From Rheum nobile (Eukaryota > Streptophyta > Magnoliopsida > Caryophyllales > Polygonaceae), in contig WOAB01000152.1 of the NCBI GenBank assembly GCA_027886185.1, forward strand, positions 186,001-250,000: 64,000 nucleotides of DNA. The letters are read 5' to 3'. The notes beneath the pieces were generated by a model. That model was not told the DNA's origin and did not search any database. It saw nothing but the letters and a program-made list of their open reading frames with translations. The translations under genes were made by a program, and so were the position numbers. Positions within the stretch are counted from its first letter, which is position 1. Each line of letters begins with the position of its first letter. Positions 54,830 to 64,000 of this stretch are shown piece by piece.

Positions 54830-55717
54830 CTAACAAGTAATATCAAAGACATCTTGTACAATAGGATCAAGTACATCAATAGAGCATAGAGAATGATCAT
54901 CAATGGGGTGTTTCATAGCATCATAAATATTGTATTCCACCTTCTCCCCATCGAATTCCATAGTAAGGGTTCCACCACTTATATCAATCTTTGTGTGGGC
55001 TGTCTTAAAAAATGGCCTACCTAACAGTATAGGGGCTGCATGCTTATCATGATCCATATCTAGCACAAAGAAGTCCGTAGGAAAAATCAGATTATCAACC
55101 ATCACAAGAACATCTTCAACTACCCATTTCGGGTATACATTAGATCTATCAGCCAATTGAACATCTATTCCTATTTCATGCAATGGTCCTAATCCTAATG
55201 ATTCATACAAGGAATAAGGCAAGACGTTTATAGATGCACATAGATCTAGCATAGCTTTTTCAAATTTAGTGCCACCTATTACGCATGGAATACTAAACAT
55301 GACAGGATCACCACACTTCTTAGGCATACACCGTTGAAATACAGCAGAGATATGTTCGCTTACCTTAATCTTTTTCTTTCCCTTCAATTTCTGATTTCTT
55401 TTGATGGTATACAGTTCTTTCAAAAATTTAGCATAGCGAGGAATACTCTTGACAAGTTTGAGTAAGGGAATGTTTACCTCGCATTTACTGAAGGTCTCGA
55501 AGATCTCCTTGTCGTTCTCCGACCTTCTAGTGTCCTTTAGCGCCTCAGGGAATGGCGCAAGTGGCTTCTGAGAGCCGAGGGGAGGAAAATTCGGACGCAC
55601 ATAGTCGTCCTGGATGTCAGCATAAAAACCGCGGTCGCGGTTTGGGACCCGAGGTCGCGGTTCTGCTTCTGTAGTTTCTGGACTATCAGTGTAAAATCCG
55701 CGGCCACGGTTTTCCAT
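54830..55717 (-). CDS. Athila-B gag/protease linker and protease
   Basis: A 295-codon frame. It begins with two translated GC-palindrome units (RGRGF and VPNRDRGF), then FPPLGSQKPLAPFPEALKD, NIPLLKLVKSIPRYAKFLK and the protease: LDLCASINVLPYSLY (about 55230), ending with HAAPILLGRPFFKTAHTKID. Family members have L-D-L-G-A-S; here the glycine is cysteine, which probably lowers or abolishes activity. The frame ends at 54830 after DVFDITC. Confidence 0.8.
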   Translation of the reverse strand: MENRGRGFYTDSPETTEAEPRPRVPNRDRGFYADIQDDYVRPNFPPLGSQKPLAPFPEALKDTRRSENDKEIFETFSKCEVNIPLLKLVKSIPRYAKFLKELYTIKRNQKLKGKKKIKVSEHISAVFQRCMPKKCGDPVMFSIPCVIGGTKFEKAMLDLCASINVLPYSLYESLGLGPLHEIGIDVQLADRSNVYPKWVVEDVLVMVDNLIFPTDFFVLDMDHDKHAAPILLGRPFFKTAHTKIDISGGTLTMEFDGEKVEYNIYDAMKHPIDDHSLCSIDVLDPIVQDVFDITC

Positions 55718-57290
55718 CTGCGGTCGCGGATTTTGACGTTGTTCCTGTTCCGAAATTTCGTCTTTCTATAGTAAGGTCTCTGACATCAAACCGCAGTCGC
55801 GGTTTTGCGCTTTGTTCATCTTCTGCAGTCTCAGCTCCGTTTTCAGCATATGTCTCTTCCAGTAGTTCGCCCCTTTCAGCTAAGGAAGCATCATTCAGCT
55901 GCTTACCACTTCTCAGTGTCACCGCACTGACATTCTCTCTCGGGTTCTCTACAGTTTGAGATGGTAGTTTTCCCGAATCCCTGGCCTCCAACTTGCTCAA
56001 CGCTTGAGCGATTTGCCCAACCTGATTCTCAAGATTTTGAATGCTCGATTTAGTCTCCTGATTCTGTTGAACCATAGTGTTTTGTATCGATGATATGCTC
56101 TGGGCAAGAGACTTGATCATGTCTTCAACGGACATAAGGGGACTTGGATTTTGTCCCTGTGGCCTTGGGTTGAATGGGGATCTAGGCTGAGCTCCTTGTG
56201 GTTGAAATTGTTGTCGATGCGGAAATTGCTGAGCGTTTTGTGGATTCCCATATCTCAAGTTTGGGTGATCTCTCCACCCTGGATTGTAGGTGTTGGAGTA
56301 TGGGTCATAGCGAGGTCTTGGAGGACCGTAACCTCCTACATCATTAACCTCGGCTTCCGGCTCTTGAAGTTATGGACAAGCGTCTGTAGCATGGTATGCA
56401 TCAACACAAATGCCACAAGCAATGACTTGTTGAGGGGTTCCTTTCAGCACGAACCTCTTCATCATGTCCTTCATCTCAACCATCTCAGAAAGTAGAGCGG
56501 ATGGTGAGGAATCAGCAGCACTCACTCCACGAGCATTTGTCTTCCTGTTTAATTGTCTTGACCCTTCTGAGAGCTCAGAAAACAACTCAAAGGCTACAGC
56601 TGTCGTCTTATTGAGAATGTTGCTGCCACTAGCAGCATCCACAATTTGATGCTCATCATCCATCAGACCACCATATAAGTAGAGAATCAAGTCTTGGTCA
56701 GAATAACCATGATAGGGGCAACTTGAGCATAGCCTCTTGAAGTGCTCATAATACTCATACAAAGTTTCACCAGCCTGTTTCTCAATATTACTTATGCTCT
56801 TCTTCAGGTTGTTCAGCTTCGTAGCAAGAAAGTATTTTTCTAAGAAGGCCTGCTTCATCCTTGCCCAAGTATCAATACTGCCAGGGGCCAAATAGTAGAA
56901 CTAATCCTTGGCCGCATCCTTCAAAGAGAAAGGAAAGGCCCTCAGCTTGATCTGGTCCTCAGTAACTCCAGTAGGTTTCATGCTCATGCAGACGGCATGA
57001 AATTCAGCGAGATGCTTGTTGGGATCATTTCCATTCAAACCATGGAAAGATGGGAGCAAGTGAATCAAACCAGATTTCAACTCAAAGTCCACTCCCTCAG
57101 CTAGAGCAGGAAACTGCACATCAAGCGGTTGCTGTGCTAAGTTGGACGCGGTCAGCTGTCTCAACGTCTGGTCAGCCATCTCAAAACGTGGTTGGAGTGA
57201 TCTGTTTACCCTGAGGTTGCTATGAAGCTTTCGCTCGATTTCTGTATCAAGATCTAAAGTAGGAGAGTCAGTAGCACGGGTGTGAACCAT
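55686..57290 (-). pseudogene. Athila-B gag
   Basis: Three collinear frames: 57290-56901 (MVHTRATDSPTLDLD to SLKDAAKD), 56891-56370 (DTWARMKQAFLEKYF, ETLYEYYEHFKRLC, knuckle-like ACGICVDAYHATDAC) and 56258-55686 (Q-rich, then SAVTLRSGKQL). They are separated by stops near 56898 (likely from tryptophan) and 56367 (likely from glutamine), and by a frame change near 56260. The start MVHTRATD is the usual Athila gag start, about 50 bp inside the primer site. The C-terminal part again contains palindrome-derived sequence. Confidence 0.8.
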
Positions 57291-57342
57291 AAGACAGGTT
57301 CACATAACAGTTGGTAAACAAACAAACAAATAGAAAATTGAA

Positions 57343-57361
57343 TTCCCCGGCAATGGCGCGA
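57343..57361 (-). other. Athila-B primer-binding site (tRNA-Asp, mutated)
   Basis: The + strand reads TTCCCCGGCAATGGCGCGA, differing from the tRNA-Asp 3' end at two or three positions, five bases before the LTR. Confidence 0.75.
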
Positions 57362-57365
57362 AATT

Positions 57366-57813
57366 TGACTAGGCTAAAGTCGTTATGCCTATCAAGGAAT
57401 CCCTAAAAACCTAAACAAGTATAGCAGGCAAGTAAGGGTCGAACCCAAGGGAATCCAAGGATCTATCTCTATGTAAGAGAGCAAGTTACCAACGAGGAAC
57501 TAGGGGGGATTGTTGTTTGGTTTTCTATAACTAATGGATTAAAGCAGAAAATGGTTAAGATTGTTGTAAATATGATAGGTTGATCATTGATTATCTCAAG
57601 TTCATTCAATCTTATGATTGTTCCTATTCCGATCTTATGTATATTAACAAGTCAACTAGCCCTGAAAATACTAACTATTAAACAATCAAGAAACTATCAA
57701 GATTCAATTTAACAGCAGCAGTAAGCATAGGAATTAAGTAGGATACATGCAACACTTAACAACTAGTCAGTATTCAACATGCAATCAATTCTCTTCACAA
57801 TAAACATTCACAA
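57366..57813 (-). repeat. Athila-B 5' LTR, left piece
   Basis: Matches 48838 onward, but lacks about 35 bp (equivalent to the stretch after GTAAATATGA near 49041) and is interrupted by the LINE after ATTCACAA. It resumes at 59239. Confidence 0.8.
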
Positions 57814-59236
57814 GATTCAATAAACATTTGCTGATGATCTATTCCTCTTTTCTCATGGCAGCTTAAGCTCCCTGTAAGTGTTGAAAGAATCTCTTGATGA
57901 TTTCTGCTCATACTCAGGCCTCAGCATCAACTATAGCAAGTCAAAAATCTTCTTTGTTGGTACTGATGCTCAGTTGAAAGATGATGCTTTGACCCTGCTC
58001 CAAATGACCAAAGGAGTCCTGCCAGCTACCTATCTTGGAGTCCCCCTTTGCAGCAGGGGTGCTCTTAAAGAAGACTACAATCCTTTGCTCACCAAAATCT
58101 CCAGCAAAATTAACTCTTGGGCCTCCAGGAACCTGTCTTATGCTGGTAGGCTTCAGCTCATCTCATCTGTGCTTTATGGAGTGCTTAACTACTGGTGCAA
58201 GATCTTCATTATCCCTAAGAAAATCATCTCCCTAATCACTGCCCTTATGAGGAATTTCCTTTGGAGTGGCAGAAGGGAAGGCAGGAAATCGCCTATTGCA
58301 TGGAGCAAGGTCTGTAGACCAAAAGAAGAAGGAGGACTTGGGCTTAAGGAAATTCTTTCCTGGAACAAAGCATCTGTCATTGAGCTCATCTATGACCTAA
58401 TCAAGGATAGCTCTTCCATCTGGCATACATGGGGCAATGCTATTCTGATTAGAAATAGAGATTTTTGGAGTATCAGGAAGAAAGGCACTGACAGTGCCGT
58501 CTGGACTATGATTCTTAATCTGAGGAATGAAATTACTCAAAGGCTGGATACTGGGCATGCACCTATACTCATGTCTAGAGGAGGGAGATATGACTGGAGG
58601 ACTATCTATGTTGACTTCAGGAAAAAAAACCACTGCTTATGACTGTAAGTTATGTTTATGGGGCAAACTGATCACACCAAGGATTTTCTTCATGTGTTGG
58701 CTTGCTACTCATGGAGGACTTCCTGTCAAAAGCAGACTCAAGAGAATGGGAATCATACATGATGATCTTTGCTCATTCTGTAAGTTGGCTCCTGAAACCA
58801 CTGATCATCTCTGGTTTGATTGCAAGTTCACCTGTGAAGTGAGGAACAAAGTGCTAGAATGGGGGAAAATTGGTAGAAGACATAAAAACTTTCAGGAATG
58901 GATCAGCTGCATGAGCAGGCTGAGCAGGAAAAGAAGCATGAGATATGCTCTTTGGATGTGTAGTTATACTGCTATCATTTACTACACTTGGAGATGCAGG
59001 AACTTAATTGTCTTCCAAGGGAAGACTATTAGTACTTATGAATGTTATATGATGACTGTTAATCATATTCGGAATTGTACTAGATCTAGATGGAGCAAGT
59101 TTAACAGAGAAGCTAGAACATGTTTAGAGAGAGTGGGGGTTAGGATCAATCCTTGTAACACCTAGGCTTCCCTAGGATCTTGTAAGTTCGGTTACTTACC
59201 TTGAATGAAATTCTTACCTTTCATTCAAAAAAAAAA
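57814..59236 (+). mobile_element. L1-type LINE fragment, 5'-truncated
   Basis: Inserted in the Athila-B LTR. It starts within RT at the catalytic FADDL motif and runs to a poly(A) tail (59227-59236). About 14 bp of LTR is missing at the site, and I see no clear TSD. 5' truncation and a poly(A) end are standard for LINE copies. Confidence 0.85.
57837..59164 (+). pseudogene. LINE ORF2 C-terminal part: RT end and zf-RVT domain
   Basis: Reads FADDLFLFSHG (catalytic Asp pair), a stop at 57875-57877, then LSINYSKSKIFFVG, YLGVPLCSRGALKEDYNPLL, MRNFLWSGRREGRKSPIAW and KPEEEGGLG-like sequence to 58642. A frame change at an A-run (58622-58630) leads to the zf-RVT region: CKLCLWGKLITPRIFFMCWL, DDLCSFCKLAPETTDHLWF and a tail ending INPCNT at 59163. 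The family enzyme nicks target DNA and copies LINE RNA. The endonuclease and most of RT are missing. Confidence 0.85.
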
Positions 59237-59238
59237 TA

Positions 59239-59986
59239 TTGTGGTTGCTACTCTAGATAAGGAATTTCAACTAGAAATAACCAAATCCTAGCAATAGAAA
59301 ATTACTAACATCAACTAGTTGATCAGGCTAGTCAAATCAGCAAAACTCAATAAAGATAAGTTCAAAGGGAATTAATACAACCCAAAGGAAATAGAACAAG
59401 ATTTATAACCTCACAACCAAATCAACTGAAGGCTTCAATCGTCAGGCAAAACAAAGGTGTTTAATTCTTCATAGTCTTCTCAAAACTCTAGGGAAAATAA
59501 TGAACGATGATAAAAAGTGATAATTAAAGTCTGATGTAAAAGAAAGATAAAACCCTAGCAAATCAAATCTTCATAAGATAAGAAACATAATCTTCCTAAA
59601 ATATAATAAACGAAATAAAAAGAATAAAAATAAAATAAAAACAAAGTCTTCGGCCGAAAAGCCCATCTGCTCCGCGCCTAGACCCGCGACCGCAGCAATT
59701 GTCCCCGCGATCGCGGTTTTGAATGTCTTGCTCAACGGCTTCGTTGTTGTGCCGCGACCACAGCCAGAATCCCGCGCCCGCGGTTTTGCTCTGTCGCGAC
59801 TACTGCTTCTCACCCGCGGTCTTCTCTTGTGGTGGCTGCTTGGCTAGCTCCTCAATGCCTTCAATACTCCACTAAAATCCCTCTCTTCACCACTCCTTCT
59901 GTACAGCTCCATTATCCTAAATTATCTCCTAAACCCACACAAATGGCACCAAATAATCCAATAACAGCTCCTAGTTACGCACTACA
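59239..59986 (-). repeat. Athila-B 5' LTR, right piece
   Basis: Continues the LTR from TGTGGTTGCTACTCTAG to the terminal CACTACA. GC-rich palindromes at 59683-59720 and 59752-59822 match those of the other LTR, several with a substitution such as GACCACAGCC. Confidence 0.85.
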
Positions 59987-60510
59987 AAATAAAACGTATC
60001 AGTTGTGGATGAAGTCCATTACATCATATAAATATTAAGGCTGTAATCTTCAAATTTTGTTATTTCATTCAACGTTACTAATATTTCATAAAGATATTAT
60101 GTTATAGGAAATATTATAATCTCTTATCCTAAAATATTTTCTTATTATTCATTATTTTTATTCTTAATTCAATATTTGAATATATCATTTTAATTATAGA
60201 ATTTCCGATATTTTTTTTTTCTAAAATTTGAATCAATTTATTACTAAAATAGTTGTATAAAATATTAACTTTAATTTTATATATACGCGAGACACGTGTA
60301 TTAAGCTATTTAATGTTTAATTGGATAGATTTAGATATGTATATCCTAGCACATATATGTATATCTTTCGTTGCCGTATTTTATCATGTAAAGATACGGT
60401 TAGGATAGTTTTCTTAGTGATCAAGTTGGTCTCTTCTATATAAGTTGTACTCGTACCACATGAATAGACCGAGGAAATTATTCTGTACTTTGGCTTCTTT
60501 GCTTTCTAAC
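59987..60510 (+). repeat. AT-rich sequence including copia 5' LTR
   Basis: The right part up to CTAACA (60511) is the copia LTR, with a TATA-like promoter TCTATATAAGT at 60434-60444 and a primer-binding-like site right after. The left LTR edge could not be placed: TGTTATAGG near 60102 is one candidate. The first 100 bases show no feature. Confidence 0.5.
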
Positions 60511-60511
60511 A

Positions 60512-60524
60512 AGGTATTAGAGCC
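60512..60524 (+). other. Copia primer-binding-like site (initiator tRNA-Met)
   Basis: AGGTATTAGAGCC resembles the iMet primer site TGGTATCAGAGCC with two changes and follows the LTR-terminal CA directly. Confidence 0.7.
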
Positions 60525-60659
60525 ACGAAACCCTACACAATTAACCCACCTTGCGTTTTCCTCTGCATCACTCGGCCTCTCAAATTATTATTTTTACTCG
60601 ATCTTGTTGATCATTTTTCTGTTTTGGTGCTTTGTGTTTCTTTCCATCACTTTTCTACC

Positions 60660-61640
60660 ATGGTGAATTCTGCCTCCGACGATTCTACTTCGAAAAAACC
60701 GGCGTTGGATCCAACGTCTCCTTATTATCTCCATCCTTCGGACCACCCCGGCTTGAACATATGTCCAGTTATGTTCAAAGGTGACAACTTTCAGGAATGG
60801 GAGAAGGGTTTATGGAATGTTTTTCGTGCCAAACGTAAACTCGGTTTCCTAGATGGGAGACATGATGAACGGGTTAATTCGTCTCCAGAATATGACGATT
60901 GGGCGAACGCTAATTCCATGCTCGTCGCCTGGGTATTGCAATCTATTGAGCCCTCTTTGCGTTTTCCGTTACCTATTCGGAGTCCGTTAAATCCCTTTGG
61001 GATGACTTGAAGCAACATTCATCAACTTCGCGCTAAACTGGCTCACTGCGAGCAAAACGGTTAGAGTGTTGCTTGGTATTATGGCCGTCTGAAATCACTA
61101 TGGGAGGAGCTTCATAAATATCTCTCCCCGACTCGCTGTTCTTGTGGAAAGTATACTTGCAAAGTATGCAAATTAGGAGACAACTTGACTGTTGAGCGCC
61201 CCGATGAGCAAATTCATCAGTTCTTCATGGGTTTGGATGGTGATATTTACGGGCACCTTCGCTCTAATATCATTGATCAAGACCCTTTACCTCCACTAAA
61301 CATGGTCTACTCCCTTGTCGTGCAGGAAGAACGTCACAAGTCCCTCACTTCTGAACGCGGGGCTCGGTCTGATGCATCGGGTTTGGTGGTGCAAAATCTG
61401 TCCCAATCTCGCTTGACCTCCTCTCGGTGATCCGACACTAAACCTACATGTACCCACTGTGGCAAGCAAGGCCATAAAGTTGCCTCATGCTTTAAATTTA
61501 TTGGTATTCCTGAAAGGTGGGGCGACCTCAGACAACACCAATCTGCTGGTCGTGGACGAGGCAATGTCTCATCTGAATCAGCCTTATATCCAACTCCTAG
61601 CAATGGTACTGGTCGTGCCAATGTAGTACAAGGCCCCTAT
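60660..61640 (+). pseudogene. Ty1/copia gag remnant
   Basis: Starts at ATG 60660 (MVNSASDDSTSKKP), with YYLHPSDHPGL and VMFKGDNFQEWEKGL of the copia gag N-terminal domain. A frame change near 60958 and stops follow, then RPDEQIHQFFMGLDGDIYG, NMVYSLVVQEER and a CCHC knuckle (CTHCGKQGHKVASC, about 61450-61490) with FIGIPERW after it. In the family this protein forms the virus-like particle. Decay is moderate. Confidence 0.8.
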
Positions 61641-61791
61641 CAACTTCTCAATCTTCGTTTATGAATGTTGACACTCGAGCCGCCCTTAATCCAGCTCTTA
61701 CTGATGGTCAGTGGAATCATCTCTTTCAAATGATTAAAGAATATCAAAGCACCTCCAACGTTCCCTCTAATGACAAACTAATGGGTAAGAA

Positions 61792-62697
61792 TTGGCACAA
61801 TGGATTCTCGATACAGGAGCCTCGTACCACATGACCAGCACAAAGGATCTACTTGTTGATCTCATGCCCATGGCTTTCACCTCGATCACACTTCCTGATG
61901 GCATCAAGTATGTGGTTGTTGTCTGCGGGACAATCTTATTTGGGGACAGTTTGAGAGTTCCTAATGTTCTATTTGTGCCTCGTTTCACTAGCAATCTCTT
62001 ATCATTTGCTCAATTAACTAGCAAGCTTTCTTGTCTTGTTAGATTAACTTCCCGATTGTGTGTATTACAGGACCTCAATATGAGGACGGTGATTGGAGCC
62101 GGTGAACAAAAGGGTGGGGTTTATTGGCTACGAGTTGTTCGTTCTTCTCCAACGGGCTACTCTTCGACTGTCATCCACTCTTTGCAACTATGGAACACTC
62201 GCTTGGGTCATGCTGCCTACCCGTCTATTTTGTCTTTGCCAGGAATTCCCATGTCTAAGTCTAGTGTTGAAGAACCTTGTTCTATTGTTTACAATCAAAA
62301 CATACCCGGGATTGTTTTCCCCTTAGATTTTAATAAAGCTTCAAGTTTGTTTGAACTTATACATGCTGATGTATGGGGTCTTAATAGCACCCCCTCCATG
62401 TTTGGAGCTAGTTATATTTTAACAATAGTAGATGACTACTCTAGGTGCGTATGGGTTTATTTGATGGCATCCAAGACCGAGGTCGGATGCCTTGTTCAAA
62501 AATTATGCGCCATTGTATCAACCCAATTTGATTGTACTGACAAGCGCTTTTGCACCGACAACGGAACCGGGTTCTTTTCTCTGCGGCCTTACTTCGAGCA
62601 ACATGGCATCCTTCATAGAATTGCTTGTACTGGTAATGACGAAAGGTTGGAGGCAACATTTCTATTTTGGCGGTGGAAGGGGAAGCACACGGTTTGA
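61792..62697 (+). CDS. Ty1/copia protease and integrase, truncated
   Basis: A 301-codon open frame. Protease WILDTGASYHMT at the start, with LLSFAQL later. Then the pre-integrase zinc region (LWNTRLGHAAYPSI with a later CSI segment) and the integrase core: ELIHADVWGLN (first Asp), IVDDYSRCVWVY and FCTDNGTGFFS (second Asp, about 62555-62585). The sequence stops resembling copia near 62640-62690, before the catalytic Glu, and no RT or RNase H follows. The catalytic protease motif is intact. Confidence 0.85.
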   Translation: MAQWILDTGASYHMTSTKDLLVDLMPMAFTSITLPDGIKYVVVVCGTILFGDSLRVPNVLFVPRFTSNLLSFAQLTSKLSCLVRLTSRLCVLQDLNMRTVIGAGEQKGGVYWLRVVRSSPTGYSSTVIHSLQLWNTRLGHAAYPSILSLPGIPMSKSSVEEPCSIVYNQNIPGIVFPLDFNKASSLFELIHADVWGLNSTPSMFGASYILTIVDDYSRCVWVYLMASKTEVGCLVQKLCAIVSTQFDCTDKRFCTDNGTGFFSLRPYFEQHGILHRIACTGNDERLEATFLFWRWKGKHTV

Positions 62698-63511
62698 TGA
62701 AGGTGGGTCATGTTTTTGTAATGGGCTGGATTTTACAAACCCAAATAGAAATGTATAATATGTATATTATAAGGTATTGGGCTGGTGATATATTGTGAAA
62801 TGATTAATAATAATATCATAATATTGCAATAAGGTGGTTAAATTTATTTAATATGTTATTTGTTATGTTAAAGTTTCGTTTGCTTTGGAAGTAATTATAA
62901 TCTATATATTTATATATATAAGTTGATTTGATAAAAGATTTTATTTAAAGTGAAATAAAAATTTAAAAGTAAATAAATAAGAGCGAATGAGAAAATGACA
63001 CGTAGGGAAAAGCCACAAACTCACAAGTGAGGATATGCTACCCTAGAATACAATTCAATAATCAAGTCCACAACCATGAAATTTATGTGAAATTTGGGGT
63101 TAGACGGAGATTATTGAAGTCGGTAAGAGTTTGACTTTATTTATTGTAGCTGCGTATACAAATCAATTTCTGCTTTGAAAGGGAAAAAATATGGGAAATT
63201 TTCGGGGCTGAGAAACAGAGGGATTTTGGACGGAGAAGGCAAGAGGGTGAGCGGCAGGCTGATGGAGGTCGGTGACAGTAATGAAGGTGGGGATTTTGGA
63301 CAGAGAAGGGAAGAGGTGAGCGTCGGGATGGTGGTTTGTGGAGATGACAATGAATATGAGGCTGCTGAAACATCTTATTAGGTTTGTTTTGTTTTGGGGC
63401 AATGAGGGTGGAGATCGAACATCTCTAGAGTGTTGAAAATGATTCATAATCTCATAATTATTAAAATAATATTTATAAGTTCATACCTATACTAATATAG
63501 GTATTAGCTAA
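62698..63511. other. Non-coding stretch with a 70-bp duplication
   Basis: AT-rich, no gene. At 63220-63360 a block starting GGGATTTTGGAC(G/A)GAGAAGG is repeated once with a period of about 70 bp. The overlapping minus-strand frames here are serine/proline-rich by composition and match nothing known to me. Confidence 0.4.
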
Positions 63512-64000
63512 TGATGAGGCTAAAGTCGTGATGCCTATTAAAAAATCCCTAAAAATCTAACTAAGTATAGCAGGTAAGTAAGGGTCGAATCTCAAGGAAA
63601 TCAAAAGATCTATCTCTAAGTATGTAAGCAAGTTATCAACTAAGAACAAAGGGGGGGTTTTGATGGTTGAGTTCTAAACTAATGAATGAAAACAAGCAAT
63701 GATTAAAATGATTGTAAATATGATGGTGAGGGTATTCCACCTAACAAATATCCACACTTCAGTATGATGGGTTGATCCTAGGTCTCTCTTGTTCAATCAA
63801 TCCAATGGTTGTCCTAATCCCTATTCTGAATTAGTTACCAGTCCAACTAGTCCTAGGAACCCTTACTATCGAACGCACGAGAAACTATCAAGATTTAGAA
63901 CAATAGCAGCAGGAAGCATAGGAATAGATAGGTGCATGCAGTACTTAACAACTCGTCAGTATTCAACATGCAATTGATTCTCTTCACAATAAACTTTCAC
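63512..64000 (-). repeat. Athila-C LTR, first part
   Basis: Starts TGATGAGGCTAAAGTCG and follows the Athila-B LTR (AGTATAGCAGG; GTAAGGGTCGAA; TCCACACTTCAGTATGAT) until the window ends. A block with TTACCAGTCCAACT resembles the Athila-A LTR instead, so this copy is intermediate between the two families. Confidence 0.8.

Larger units (their letters stand above)
48838..59986 (-). mobile_element. Athila-B: nearly full-length Athila-type element
   Basis: LTRs at 48838-50089 and 57366-57813 plus 59239-59986 start TGACTAGGC and end ACTACA. A tRNA-Asp primer site precedes the right LTR. On the minus strand lie gag, protease, RT-RNase H and integrase in order, each with a small number of stops. No env-like gene is seen in the 1.5 kb after integrase. 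Flanking pentamers (GTTGT and AAATA) do not match. Confidence 0.85.

Noticed and set aside
63141..63447. Serine/proline-rich minus-strand frames as a coding gene
   Set aside because: Three frames overlap on the same strand, the composition is simple and the region includes a 70-bp duplication. No homology or splice signals were seen.

Overview
This window looks like repeat-dense heterochromatin from a large plant genome, most likely a eudicot. Nearly every base belongs to a transposable element: Ty3/gypsy elements of Tat, Athila and chromovirus-like type, one Ty1/copia fragment, one L1-type LINE fragment, CACTA and hAT DNA elements, and an unusual nest of palindromic (foldback) elements. The only trace of a host gene is a two-exon remnant resembling hydroxyproline O-arabinosyltransferase at 45149-45820. 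I see no intact host gene, rRNA or functional tRNA gene, CRISPR array or bacterial feature. All coordinates were set by eye, so element boundaries may be off by a few bases unless a target-site duplication (TSD) is quoted.

Left nest (1-27.4 kb). Bases 1-1886 are the 3' part of a Tat element. A decayed gypsy element (about 2566-5931), carrying a hAT MITE, is cut by a second Tat element (5932 to about 27.4 kb). That Tat element is split at its protease/RT boundary by a 13-kb Athila-type block (8977-22109) with the structure LTR-internal-LTR-internal-LTR. The second internal region contains 66 nt of the primer tRNA-Asp. The third LTR is split by a CACTA element (15888-21063) with an 11-exon gene for a TNP1-like protein ending in a Ulp1-type protease domain. 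Past the Athila block, Tat resumes with RT, RNase H, a second RNase H and integrase, then a 45-bp tandem repeat and an antisense coiled-coil frame.

Middle nest (27.4-44.9 kb). A minus-strand gypsy element called G2 here (5' LTR 44042-44858; gag with 108-bp repeats) is split by a well preserved minus-strand gypsy element, G1 (29433-42974, TSD AGAGG). G1 integrase is split by foldback array A (30871-36567, TSD GCTCT). Array A contains array B (30925-35476, TSD TACAC), and B contains array C (31223-34910, TSD AACCT), which ends in a 2.8-kb LTR-like unit. Each array has TG...CA ends and a 5-bp TSD, as LTR retrotransposons do, but is built from tRNA-promoter-like arms facing each other around a CTGCAG centre.

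Right part (44.9-64 kb). In order: the host-gene relic with small DNA transposons, a 1.2-kb hAT element holding a 109-bp minisatellite, a nearly complete minus-strand Athila element (48838-59986) with a LINE in its right-hand LTR, a truncated copia element, and the start of another Athila LTR running off the window.

The two Athila families carry many copies of a short GC-rich palindrome (core CCGCGGTCGCGG). It lies in LTRs and in coding linkers between gag/protease and RNase H/integrase. This dispersal, the tRNA capture and the foldback nest are the strongest candidates for something undescribed.
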